This document shows positions 6,847-14,932 of a DNA stretch of 64,000 nt, piece after piece. The position numbers and the translations under genes are program-made. The notes beneath the pieces were generated by a model that was not told the origin of the DNA, did not search any database, and saw only the letters and a list, made by a program, of their open reading frames with translations. Source of the DNA: Oscillospiraceae bacterium CM (GTDB lineage: Bacteria; Bacillota; Clostridia; Oscillospirales; Oscillospiraceae); NCBI GenBank assembly GCA_022870705.1, contig CP072107.1, positions 618,501 to 682,500 of the forward strand, written 5' to 3'. Positions within the stretch are counted from its first letter, which is position 1, and each line of letters begins with the position of its first letter.

Positions 6847-7581
6847 ATGGCCGGGAGGCTGGATAACAAGGTTGCCATCGTCACGGGCGCTACGACGGGT
6901 ATTGGGCGGGCTATCGCCGCCTTGTTCGTCAAGGAGGGCGCGAAAGTCGTTTTTGCCGGCCGCCGCGAGAAACCCGGCTTGGCGCTGGAAAGCGATCTGA
7001 AAGCGATTGGCGGCGATGTCCTGTTCGTTCAGACCGATGTGACGAAAACGGAAGATCTGCAATACCTCGTCAATACGGCTATCGGCACTTATGGGCGCGT
7101 GGACGTGCTCGTCAACAATGCCGATCACTTGGGGGCGGACGCCGATTTTGACGAGATTCGCGATTATGAGGACATTTTTAATGTCAACATCAAAAGTTAT
7201 TTGATCCTGTGCCGCGAGGTTCTGCCATATATGATCCGTCAGCAAAAGGGTTCTATTATCAACGCCTCCTCCGCCTGCGGGGAGACGGGGATTCACAGCG
7301 TTGCTTCCTATGCTGCCAGTAAGGGCGCGATTAAGGCCTTTACGCGCTCCTTGGCCGGTGAATACGCCGATCAGGGCGTGCGCGTCAATTCCATTATGCC
7401 TGGCATGACGATTTGTGACGATGACCCTGATCATGATATGAAATTCTTCAATTCCATCCCGATGGGCAGGGCTGGGGCCCCGGAAGAGATCGCCAATGGC
7501 TTTTTATTCTTTGCCAGCGATGAATCGTCTTTTTGCACCGGCAGCAATTTAATCATTGATGGCGGCGCGACAGCCATGTGA
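6847..7581 (+). CDS. SDR-family NAD(P)-dependent oxidoreductase
   Basis: 244 residues, the normal length for a classical short-chain dehydrogenase. The Rossmann motif TGATTGIGRA lies near residue 14, and NNAD replaces the usual NNAG. The catalytic S-Y-K set is visible as NASSAC...SYAASKGA, and the C-terminus ends NLIIDGGATAM like FabG and glucose dehydrogenase relatives. The start at 6847 has GGAGGG 6 bases upstream, so the longer frame from 6826 is not used. It is a single gene with its own promoter, next to the end of the toxin array. Substrate is unknown. Confidence 0.88.
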   Translation: MAGRLDNKVAIVTGATTGIGRAIAALFVKEGAKVVFAGRREKPGLALESDLKAIGGDVLFVQTDVTKTEDLQYLVNTAIGTYGRVDVLVNNADHLGADADFDEIRDYEDIFNVNIKSYLILCREVLPYMIRQQKGSIINASSACGETGIHSVASYAASKGAIKAFTRSLAGEYADQGVRVNSIMPGMTICDDDPDHDMKFFNSIPMGRAGAPEEIANGFLFFASDESSFCTGSNLIIDGGATAM

Positions 7582-7590
7582 CGCGTGGCG

Positions 7591-8130
7591 TTAAATAATT
7601 TTTGGAGGCCTGAAAACGGCCTCCTTTTCTGCGTCCGGCGCGTACCGGCAAATACGGAAGAAGGCTTTTGTTTTAAGACGCGGTATAATAACCAGCCAGA
7701 GCGCGCTGTAAGACGCTGAAAAGACCGTATAGATGGGGATGCAGGAGTAAACCGGCAGCTCAAGTGCTAGGCCGAACGTGGCGGAACCGATAAGATACGT
7801 CATCGCGAGCAGGCCGAAAAGCATCCCGGCTGTCGCGAGGAAAAAGGCGCGCCTCTTATTGGCGTCAATCCCAAGGATCAGGCCGACGAAGCCGGTTGTC
7901 ATTAAAAATTCGGCCGCATACCGAGGGCTGATGACACAAAGCATGGCACCGGCAGTGACGTAGACGTTTAATGCCTTTTTTCCTAACAGGATACCGGCCA
8001 GCGCCATTAAAAACGTCCCAACGGTGCAAGAAATCGTGCCGAAAGCCGGGATGAACAGCCCAAACGCATAAAGAACGCACATGGTGGCGGCAAAATATGC
8101 ACCGACACAAAGCTTAAATGATAACGGCAT
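7591..8130 (-). CDS. hypothetical multi-pass membrane protein
   Basis: 179 residues with about five hydrophobic helices and a short charged C-terminal tail. AAAGGGGG precedes the ATG. It converges with the SDR gene, and its last codons lie within that gene's terminator hairpin. I do not recognise a family; the compact helical layout resembles small integral membrane proteins of Clostridia with no known role. Confidence 0.7.
   Translation of the reverse strand: MPLSFKLCVGAYFAATMCVLYAFGLFIPAFGTISCTVGTFLMALAGILLGKKALNVYVTAGAMLCVISPRYAAEFLMTTGFVGLILGIDANKRRAFFLATAGMLFGLLAMTYLIGSATFGLALELPVYSCIPIYTVFSASYSALWLVIIPRLKTKAFFRICRYAPDAEKEAVFRPPKII
7603..7630 (+). terminator. terminator of the SDR gene
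   Basis: GGAGGCC-TGAAAAC-GGCCTCC followed by TTTTCTG. It overlaps the 3' end of the opposing gene. Confidence 0.7.
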
Positions 8131-8208
8131 GACGCGCCCCCTTTCCGCCTTCGGGATGGTGCTATTTTATGTCGGGGCGGGCGCGGATTTTGCTGAAAAT
8201 CGTGATAA

Positions 8209-8246
8209 AAAACCACGGGGACGTTTTCCGAGCCCCGTGGTTTTCT
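8209..8246. terminator. terminator of the LysM-CAP gene
   Basis: AAAACCACGGGG and CCCCGTGGTTTT form a perfect 12-bp stem directly after the minus-strand stop codon at 8249. Confidence 0.8.
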
Positions 8247-8248
8247 TC

Positions 8249-8884
8249 TTATGCACTTTTAATAAATTCCTGTGTCCAGTAAAACGTCCCGTTGGAAGCC
8301 TTGGCGACGCCGACACCGATCTGGTTATAGATCGGGCTCATGATATTGGCGCGGTGCCCCGGCGAATTCATCCAGGCATTCATAACCTCCTGCGGTGACC
8401 GCTGCCCATAGGCGATATTCTCACCGGCCGCCGTGAAATGAATGCCGAAGTCCTCCATCATTTTAAACGGAGACCCGTACGTTGGTGACGTATGGCCGAA
8501 ATAGCCCTTGTTAATCATATCCTGTGATTTATATCGGGCGACGCGGCTCAACTCCCAGTTGGCGGCCAGCGGCGCAAGGCCTGCCGAGACCCGATTGCGG
8601 TTAACAAGGTCGATGACCTGCTGCTCAAGCGCCTTCACGTCGTCGATACTCGGGATATAGATTTTTTCGCCGACATAAATCAGCGCGGGGTTTTTGATCT
8701 GCGGATTGGCGGCGATCAGCTCGCTGACGCCAATTTGATATCTAACGGCGATTTTCCACATCGTATCACCGGGGACGACCGTATATGTCGCACCCGCGGC
8801 AGCGGCACTGAGCGGTATAATGACAAGAAGAAGCGCCATTGCCAGCGTAGATACCATCAGTTTTTTTATTTTTAAGAAATTCAT
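8249..8884 (-). CDS. secreted LysM and CAP (SCP) domain protein
   Basis: 211 residues from an ATG preceded by GGAGGTG; a longer start at 8902 lacks this. A signal peptide covers about residues 1-30 (ending SAAAAG). A LysM peptidoglycan-binding motif follows at about 33-78 (YTVVPGDTMWKIA...YVGEKIYIP), then a CAP/SCP domain at about 88-208 with GYFGHTSP, GENIAYG and WMNSPGHRANIM, the usual conserved segments. This is the architecture of YkwD/SafA-like wall or spore-coat proteins in spore formers. It is a single-gene unit with its own terminator. Confidence 0.9.
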   Translation of the reverse strand: MNFLKIKKLMVSTLAMALLLVIIPLSAAAAGATYTVVPGDTMWKIAVRYQIGVSELIAANPQIKNPALIYVGEKIYIPSIDDVKALEQQVIDLVNRNRVSAGLAPLAANWELSRVARYKSQDMINKGYFGHTSPTYGSPFKMMEDFGIHFTAAGENIAYGQRSPQEVMNAWMNSPGHRANIMSPIYNQIGVGVAKASNGTFYWTQEFIKSA

Positions 8885-9134
8885 TACTGCACCTCCAATC
8901 ATAGTATTGGCATAATCGTTGCATTTTGAGGCGCAATCGTTTTAAATAGCCGCTAAAATGCTGGGGAAAATACTGTATAATGGCTATTTTCACACGTTTT
9001 GGCCTGTAGCCGAGCGGAATTTTCAAAATCGCGCGATCACTAGAGAAAAATCTGTTAAAAAATTGGCAGAAATAACAATTGAGAATTATGTGAGAAATAC
9101 CGATAAATAAATAAATGAGTTAACGTCTAGCCCG
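8885..9134. other. divergent intergenic region
   Basis: Contains a TGTATAATGG -10-like element near 8974 and AT-rich sequence before the GGDEF-EAL gene. I looked for a GEMM c-di-GMP riboswitch here and did not see its conserved core. Confidence 0.4.
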
Positions 9135-11549
9135 ATGCGGTGGGACGATAGATGCAAGGTGAAGCTGTTGAAAAGTTTACTAAACGCTTACATAACATCG
9201 CGGAACGAAATGGAATCACTCCATCATGAGAATCAGATGACGCTGACGATCACCGTTCCGCTGCTTATTTTTGCTTCGCTTGTCAACTATGTTGTGTTTG
9301 TGCTGATAGAGAATTCCAACGTGGCGGCAGCGTTCACGAACAGCCTGATCTTTTTGTTTTTTGCTGTCTGCATGCAGATTGTCAAAAAGCTGTCTATGGC
9401 GCAGCGGATTAAGTACTTTGTCATTATTGGCTATTTGATGCTTCTGCTTGTTTTTCTCGTCATTCGATATTACATGATCATTGGCCCGACGGTATGGACG
9501 ATTTCTTTTATTATGATTTTGATCGCGCTTGCCAGGAATAACAGACTGATGATCACTTTCGTCTCACTGCTACTCGTTGTGCTCGGTATTTATGCATCGG
9601 TTGCCGACGTTTCATTCGTGATGGGAACAGAATACTACATTTCCCAGTTCCTTGCCTTTGCGTTTTTGTTTATCATCGCATCGGGTGTTCAGTATATCAG
9701 TATTGAACGTCATAAAAAGATCATTGGTTATCTGGGCGAATCGGAGCTCATATCTCAGGTTTCCGCCGATTTTATTTCCGTCTGCGCCGACAATTTTGAT
9801 GAGAAGGTCGACGGGATGCTTCAGCGGCTGGGGCAGTATTTGCAGGCTGACCGCGCCGGTGTTCTCGTCCTGTCACCGGACGCGAAGACGCTGACATGCG
9901 CCTATAAGTGGCGTTCGAAAGAATTGGAAGACATATCCAGTCAACCCGTTGATTTCACCGTTTACCGCTTCCCGTGCTGGCAGGAGCAGATCAGCAAAAA
10001 GAAAGGCGGCCTTAACGACATCGGTCTGTTTTGCACACCGGCCGAACAAGAAGCGCTGGCACGGTTTGGCATCAAATCGATTTTGTCAATACCGATTGTT
10101 AATAACGACGTCGTCTATGGCATTCTGGTTTTTGTTTCCGGAACGGCCGAAAAAAAGTGGCACGACAATCATTTAAAGATCACAACAATTATGGCCAATT
10201 TCCTGGGTGATGCGTTTGCCAAGATCCGCTATGAAAAAGAAATCAATTATATGGCGTTTTACGATGCGCTGACGGGTCTGCCCAACCGGTTTCTCTTCAA
10301 CCGCCTGCTTGATCAGGCCATCACGGAAGCCGGGCAGGCGCATTCGAAAATCGCCGTCATTTTCATTGATCTGGACGCCTTTAAAGCCGTCAACGATACG
10401 ATGGGCCACGAGGGCGGCGACGCACTGCTTCAGCAAGTCGCTCAGAGCCTTTCCTGCTATGTTGCTGACGGGGGCGTCGTCGCGCGGTTTGGCGGTGATG
10501 AGTTCATTATTATGCTCCGCGGCATCCAAGACAACGAACAGCTTACTCAAATAGCCGGTGAAATCATGGCTGTTTTCAAAAGGCCGATTAAGGTCCGTGA
10601 TCAGGAATTCTTTGTAACGGCAAGCGCCGGTATTGCCATTTATCCGGAAGACGGCGAAAAGTCAAACGATTTAAAAAAGAACGCCGATCTCGCCATGTAC
10701 AACGCCAAAGAGCTCGGGAAAAATCAGGCCGCCTTCTGCACCGTGCAGATGAAGGCGGAAATCGAAAAAAAAGTACAGCTGACGAATCAGCTGTACAGAG
10801 CGCTTGAAAAGAACGAGCTTGTCTTGTATTATCAGCCCTTTGTCAGCATTACAACGAAGGAAATTATCGGCGTCGAGGCGCTTGCCAGATGGGTGCATCC
10901 GGAGATGGGTCTCGTTTCACCGAGTGTTTTTATCCCGCTGGCTGAACAGACAGGCCTCATTAATCCGATTGGACGATGGGTTCTCGAAACGGCCTGCCGC
11001 CAGAATAAAAAATGGCAGGAGGCGGGATATCAGCCCGTTCGAATGGCCGTCAATCTGTCCGTTGAACAGTTCCACAACTTGAATCTCGTCAACGAAATCA
11101 GAGGTGTTCTGGAAAAAACAGAGCTTTCCCCACAGTATCTTGAGCTTGAGATTACGGAGAGCGTTGCCATCAAGGAAACAGACTATATCAGCAGCGTGCT
11201 CAGGGAACTTAAAAATCTGGGTGTCTCCATCGCCATCGACGATTTTGGAACGGAATATTCGTCCCTGTCGCGCATTAAGCAGCTGCCGATTGATCGCATC
11301 AAAATGGCTATGCAATTTGTGCACGGCATTTCCGTCAGCCGACAGGACGAGGCGATTGCAAAAATCATCATCAATCTGGCAAGCAATCTCGGGGTGAAGG
11401 TGATTGCCGAGGGCGTTGAAACAGAAAACCAAATGAGATTTCTTGAAAAACGCGTCTGTGACGAGGTTCAAGGCTACTATTTCTATAAACCGATGCCGGC
11501 GGAAGAGCTTGAGAAAATTCTGAGCAGCAAAGAGCTGGTTTTGTTGTAA
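9135..11549 (+). CDS. membrane GAF-GGDEF-EAL c-di-GMP turnover protein
   Basis: 804 residues. About six transmembrane helices occupy residues 35-190, followed by a GAF-like sensor region (about 200-365), a GGDEF domain with intact ARFGGDEF (about 455), and an EAL domain with EALAR, NLSVEQF, EITES, DDFGTEYSS and AEGVE. The key metal ligands of an active phosphodiesterase are present. The strand normally reading KIDxSFV is KMAMQFV, a change at a well-conserved aspartate. The annotated ATG lacks a clear ribosome site; a TTG 39 bases in follows AGGTGAAG and may be the true start. It would make and/or degrade c-di-GMP at the membrane. Confidence 0.88.
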   Translation: MRWDDRCKVKLLKSLLNAYITSRNEMESLHHENQMTLTITVPLLIFASLVNYVVFVLIENSNVAAAFTNSLIFLFFAVCMQIVKKLSMAQRIKYFVIIGYLMLLLVFLVIRYYMIIGPTVWTISFIMILIALARNNRLMITFVSLLLVVLGIYASVADVSFVMGTEYYISQFLAFAFLFIIASGVQYISIERHKKIIGYLGESELISQVSADFISVCADNFDEKVDGMLQRLGQYLQADRAGVLVLSPDAKTLTCAYKWRSKELEDISSQPVDFTVYRFPCWQEQISKKKGGLNDIGLFCTPAEQEALARFGIKSILSIPIVNNDVVYGILVFVSGTAEKKWHDNHLKITTIMANFLGDAFAKIRYEKEINYMAFYDALTGLPNRFLFNRLLDQAITEAGQAHSKIAVIFIDLDAFKAVNDTMGHEGGDALLQQVAQSLSCYVADGGVVARFGGDEFIIMLRGIQDNEQLTQIAGEIMAVFKRPIKVRDQEFFVTASAGIAIYPEDGEKSNDLKKNADLAMYNAKELGKNQAAFCTVQMKAEIEKKVQLTNQLYRALEKNELVLYYQPFVSITTKEIIGVEALARWVHPEMGLVSPSVFIPLAEQTGLINPIGRWVLETACRQNKKWQEAGYQPVRMAVNLSVEQFHNLNLVNEIRGVLEKTELSPQYLELEITESVAIKETDYISSVLRELKNLGVSIAIDDFGTEYSSLSRIKQLPIDRIKMAMQFVHGISVSRQDEAIAKIIINLASNLGVKVIAEGVETENQMRFLEKRVCDEVQGYYFYKPMPAEELEKILSSKELVLL

Positions 11550-11564
11550 GCGGCCGGACGACCA

Positions 11565-12374
11565 TTAAGCCCCCGGCATATAAAGATTCAGCTCTGCCGG
11601 TGTGCACAGGCCATATCTGACGGCGTTGTCACGCAGCCTGACGTAGAGTTCGGCATATGTCGCCTGTACATAGGGCATGACAAATAAGGTGCCGATGCCG
11701 AGCGCCAGTGTACCGAGCAGCAGCCAGCCAAGGAAAGAAAGGCCGAGAACAAACATGTTCCATTTGTGCCCGTATGTCATGGCGATGCTGAGCTTGAGCG
11801 CCCTGTCATACCCGATGCTCGGATTGTCAGCCAGGATGTATGGCGTCATGCTATAGGACAGGGATTTTATTATAACGACAATATATCCGGCAATCATAAG
11901 CAGGATGCTGACGGCAAGAAAGCCGCCATACCCAGCAGATAGGCTCCAGCCAGTACTGTATAAATCCCCGTACATCATGGTATACGGCAGAGTACTGGAG
12001 AATATAGCGGTGAAGAGGATGATGAGACCGGGTAAGAGAATCAGCGACCAGAGAAAGATAAACAGATACATCCATGCCGTGGCGCCGACGACCTTCCAAT
12101 AATAGCCGCTTTCAAACGGGACAAACAGATTCCGGATGACGGGCGGTGCCAGGCGGTTTTGCAGCAGGAAAAAGCTCATGCCAACCGACAGCGGCAGCGT
12201 GACAAAAATGTTGAGCGCAATCGAGCCGAGGCCGGAGAGCCAAGGCATAAAAGACACCATCATGCCCCCCGCAAACGATATGGCTATCATGATTAAGTAA
12301 CCTGCAAAGGTCTCCCAGTATGTTACTCTTAAAATTGCTTTGGCGTTACTTTTAAGGTCTTCTCTCGTCCACAT
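11565..12374 (-). CDS. DUF975-family membrane protein
   Basis: 269 residues with about six transmembrane segments. The N-terminus WTREDLKSNAKAILR and later TPYILADNPSIGYDRALKLS, PYVQATYAELY match the DUF975 family common in Firmicutes, whose role is unknown. The start at 12374 has GGGGGA upstream, so the 5-residue longer form is not favoured. It converges with the GGDEF-EAL gene, 15 bases apart. Confidence 0.85.
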   Translation of the reverse strand: MWTREDLKSNAKAILRVTYWETFAGYLIMIAISFAGGMMVSFMPWLSGLGSIALNIFVTLPLSVGMSFFLLQNRLAPPVIRNLFVPFESGYYWKVVGATAWMYLFIFLWSLILLPGLIILFTAIFSSTLPYTMMYGDLYSTGWSLSAGYGGFLAVSILLMIAGYIVVIIKSLSYSMTPYILADNPSIGYDRALKLSIAMTYGHKWNMFVLGLSFLGWLLLGTLALGIGTLFVMPYVQATYAELYVRLRDNAVRYGLCTPAELNLYMPGA

Positions 12375-12618
12375 GACTGATTCCCCCATTCTTTGTCAGC
12401 ATTTTACACGATGGTGAGGATCGATGCAAGCTATAATGTCGAAAAATGGCAGTGGCCAATCTGACCAATGCGTGACAATAAACACCTGATTAACCCAATA
12501 TCTTGCAATATTCGCCCCGGTATGATAACATGAGACAAGGCGTATTTGCGCATTAATAAACATATAGTTGATTAGAAATCAAGCAGGCATGGGATCAATA
12601 AATTTTGGAGGGATTAAC
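12375..12618. other. divergent intergenic region
   Basis: Lies between two divergent genes and should hold both promoters. CTATAATG near 12430 and GTATGATAAC near 12520 are possible -10 elements; no operator is obvious. Confidence 0.35.
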
Positions 12619-13059
12619 GTGAAGAAATGCACGCAATGCGGGCAGACGCTCAACGACGATTTGAAGTTTTGCTTCAAGTGCGGCGGGGCTAACTTTGAAC
12701 CGGTCGCCGAGGCGGCACCGCAGCCCACGCAGCAAGCCTACCAGCAGCCCTATTATCAGCAGCCGCCTGTCTATGCGCAAACCGTTGCACCAAAAAATAA
12801 TTTGGAACCTGTTTCGATTGGTCAGTATGTCTTGTTTTGGGTATTATGGATAATTCCTTTCGTAGGGCCTTTGGTTGGTTTGATATATACGATTGTTGTG
12901 GCGGTCGGGGGGCCAAATTATAAACAATCATATGTCAATTTAGCCCGTGCAGTACTTATTGTTTTAGCTATCGGATTAGCCTTAGGTATTGTATTTTTAC
13001 TATTTTTCTGGGGTACAATAATGAGTGCGATTGGCAGCGCGAGCAGTTATTATTATTGA
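12619..13059 (+). CDS. zinc-ribbon membrane protein
   Basis: 146 residues from a GTG with GGAGGG 6 bases upstream. An N-terminal zinc ribbon (CTQCG...CFKCG, residues 3-22) is followed by a Gln/Pro/Tyr-rich linker and two transmembrane helices. The two ends of the gene differ in composition, with the membrane part AT-rich. The layout is common in Clostridia, where it may sense or scaffold; no function is established. A strong terminator follows. Confidence 0.8.
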   Translation: MKKCTQCGQTLNDDLKFCFKCGGANFEPVAEAAPQPTQQAYQQPYYQQPPVYAQTVAPKNNLEPVSIGQYVLFWVLWIIPFVGPLVGLIYTIVVAVGGPNYKQSYVNLARAVLIVLAIGLALGIVFLLFFWGTIMSAIGSASSYYY

Positions 13060-13082
13060 TTACCGGAATTAAGAATTACAAT

Positions 13083-13127
13083 CACAGCGCCGGGGATACG
13101 TTCATATTTCCGGCGCTGTTTTTGTTT
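13083..13127 (+). terminator. terminator of the zinc-ribbon gene
   Basis: ACAGCGCCGG and CCGGCGCTGT pair around an AT-rich loop, followed by TTTTTG. Confidence 0.8.
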
Positions 13128-13178
13128 GCGCCATCACGCCACGATGCCTTCACACTACGCATGTCGTGCTAATAAATT

Positions 13179-13222
13179 AACCAAAGGCGCGATGCTGCAG
13201 GAAGCATCGCGCCTTTGGTTAA
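13179..13222. terminator. terminator of the rubrerythrin operon
   Basis: CCAAAGGCGCGATGCT and AGCATCGCGCCTTTGG form a perfect 16-bp stem just downstream of the minus-strand rubrerythrin gene. Confidence 0.8.
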
Positions 13223-13240
13223 TAAAAAAGGAGGAGTATT

Positions 13241-13786
13241 TTATGCACCGAAATAACGCTGGAGAAGGCCTTTAAACGCCTTGCCGTGCCGGGCTTCGTC
13301 GCGTGCCATCTCATGAACGGTATCGTGAATGGCATCGAGATTAAGGGCCTTGGCGCGCTTGGCGAGGTCGGTTTTGCCGCCTGTGGCACCGTTTTCAGCA
13401 TTGACACGCATTTCAAGATTCTTTTTGGTGCTGTCGGTGACAACCTCGCCGAGAAGCTCGGCAAATTTCGCCGCGTGCTCGGCTTCCTCAAACGCGGCCT
13501 TCTCCCAGAAGGCGCCGATTTCAGGATAGCCCTCGCGGTAGGCAACGCGGGCCATCGCGAGATACATGCCGACCTCCGTACACTCGCCGGTAAAATTCAT
13601 CCGGAGATCGTTGATGATATCCTCCGGCGCGCCCTTGGCAACGCCGACAACATGTTCGGCAGCCCAAAGCATATCATCGCCCTGCTCGACGAATTTTTCA
13701 GCAGGAGCACCACAGACGGGGCAGGACTGGGGGGGCGTATCGCCCATATGGACATGACCGCAAACACCGCATACAAACTTTTTCAT
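13241..13786 (-). CDS. rbr: rubrerythrin, reverse-domain type
   Basis: 181 residues. The rubredoxin-like iron site is N-terminal (CGVC at residues 6-9, CPVC at 22-25), followed by the ferritin-like diiron domain with [26 protein letters not shown] and [13 protein letters not shown]. The N-terminal placement marks the reverse rubrerythrin type of anaerobes, which reduces hydrogen peroxide. GGAGGT lies before the ATG. It is downstream of a PerR-type gene on the same strand, 42 bases apart, fitting peroxide-induced control. Confidence 0.93.
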   Translation of the reverse strand: MKKFVCGVCGHVHMGDTPPQSCPVCGAPAEKFVEQGDDMLWAAEHVVGVAKGAPEDIINDLRMNFTGECTEVGMYLAMARVAYREGYPEIGAFWEKAAFEEAEHAAKFAELLGEVVTDSTKKNLEMRVNAENGATGGKTDLAKRAKALNLDAIHDTVHEMARDEARHGKAFKGLLQRYFGA

Positions 13787-13828
13787 ATAATGACCTCCAA
13801 TAATAATTCAAATATTAAAATCGTCAGA

Positions 13829-14221
13829 TCATGGACTGACGCATTTTTCACAGTTACCGTAAAAAGTGAGTTGCCTGAACAAAACATCAACGTTGTTTTG
13901 GCTGGCTGTCTCATCGTTTAAGGAAGGTGAAACAGACACCTCGATATCACGCACTGCCCCGCAGGACAGGCATATAAAATGGGTGTGCTCCGTCACCGTG
14001 CCGTCATAGCGCTCCTGCCCACCCACAACGCCGACGGTTATCACTTTGCCTTCCTCTTTAAAGGCGGCAATATTGCGGTAGACCGTCGCCAGACTGAGGT
14101 CAGGAATCTCCTTTCGGAGCTCTTCATAGACCCAGAGCGCCGATGGGTGCGTCGTCGTCGACCGGATTTTTTCAAGCACCGCGTCACGCTTGCGGCTGTG
14201 TTTTTTGACTGTTGCTGTCAT
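13829..14221 (-). CDS. perR: Fur-family peroxide regulator, PerR-like
   Basis: 130 residues with a winged helix (DLSLATVYRNIAAFKEEGKV) and a zinc site of two CxxC pairs (CLSC and CEKC). PerR rather than Fur is inferred from its length, the histidine-rich HTHF segment, the adjacent rubrerythrin gene and a matching operator-like palindrome upstream. It would repress the perR-rbr unit until metal-catalysed oxidation. Confidence 0.85.
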   Translation of the reverse strand: MTATVKKHSRKRDAVLEKIRSTTTHPSALWVYEELRKEIPDLSLATVYRNIAAFKEEGKVITVGVVGGQERYDGTVTEHTHFICLSCGAVRDIEVSVSPSLNDETASQNNVDVLFRQLTFYGNCEKCVSP

Positions 14222-14239
14222 GAGGCGGCCCCCGAAATA

Positions 14240-14262
14240 ATAATAAGAATAATTCTTGTTAT
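14240..14262 (-). promoter_or_regulatory. PerR/Fur-type box
   Basis: On the minus strand the sequence reads AACAAGAATTATTCTTATT, an inverted repeat close to the PerR consensus TTAGAATTATTCTAA. It lies about 20-40 bases before the regulator start codon, placed for autorepression. Confidence 0.65.
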
Positions 14263-14369
14263 TAAGATAACAGATATTTTTATTTTTGTAAAGAGGCTTT
14301 TATAAAAAAACTGCCGTTTTGTAATATCGTCACAAACGGCGTATCTTAAACAAGGCGAAAAAAATGCAC

Positions 14370-14407
14370 CCGTCAGCGGCACGCGGCCGTCTGTACAGGT
14401 GCGTTTC
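14370..14407 (-). terminator. terminator of the holin-like gene
   Basis: On the minus strand, GCACC and GGTGC arms close an imperfect hairpin followed by ATTTTTTT, directly downstream of the gene ending at 14439. Confidence 0.65.
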
Positions 14408-14438
14408 ATGATACGGTCATGTTACTTGGAGATTTTGT

Positions 14439-14699
14439 TTAGCTGCCCTTCAGTTGTCGTGCCGCCTGATTGACGCCGGTAGCGGCAAGCCCGCTGACAA
14501 TACCGATAGCAACGGCGTTTAAATAATCAGAAGCGGGATAAGAGGGCATGATGAGCATGGCGAGAACGCCCAAAAGCCCGCCGGTCAGTCCGCTGATAAT
14601 CGGCAGCCATTTTCGATTGAGCGGCGTCGTTTTAATAATCTCTATGAGCAGATAACAGATCACGGTGATAGCGGCGACAGAAGTAAACCCGAAGTCCAT
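14439..14699 (-). CDS. phage holin-like small membrane protein
   Basis: 86 residues with two or three hydrophobic helices. The pattern MDFGFTSVAAITVICYL and AVAIGIVSGLAATGVNQ matches holins encoded beside endolysins in Clostridia phages. GGAAGGAG precedes the ATG. No phage or lysin gene is adjacent, so it is either a phage remnant or a domesticated membrane pore with its own terminator. Confidence 0.7.
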   Translation of the reverse strand: MDFGFTSVAAITVICYLLIEIIKTTPLNRKWLPIISGLTGGLLGVLAMLIMPSYPASDYLNAVAIGIVSGLAATGVNQAARQLKGS

Positions 14700-14932
14700 G
14701 AAAAAAGCTCCTTCCGTTTATGGCTTGTAGTATTTATGTATGCCGAACGTGTCCAAATCAGAACAAAAAGGGTCGGTGCTCAAAAATCAAAAGGGTATTT
14801 TTAGAAAAAAGCGAAATTTTTATTGAAAAAAATATGAGAATATAATAACATAAAGGTCACGAGTCAAACGGGTTACATGACACGAAATGGCATAAGTGTA
14901 TAGCACTGGAAAAATATGCGGGAGGGCAATGA
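14700..14932. other. divergent intergenic region
   Basis: AT-rich with TATAAT near 14841, a possible -10 for the downstream signalling gene. No other element seen. Confidence 0.35.

Noticed and set aside
8885-9134. Possible c-di-GMP riboswitch before the GGDEF-EAL gene
   Set aside because: The conserved GEMM core and tetraloop-receptor pattern could not be found by eye.
14439-14699. Prophage
   Set aside because: Only one holin-like gene is present, with no capsid, tail, integrase or lysin genes around it.
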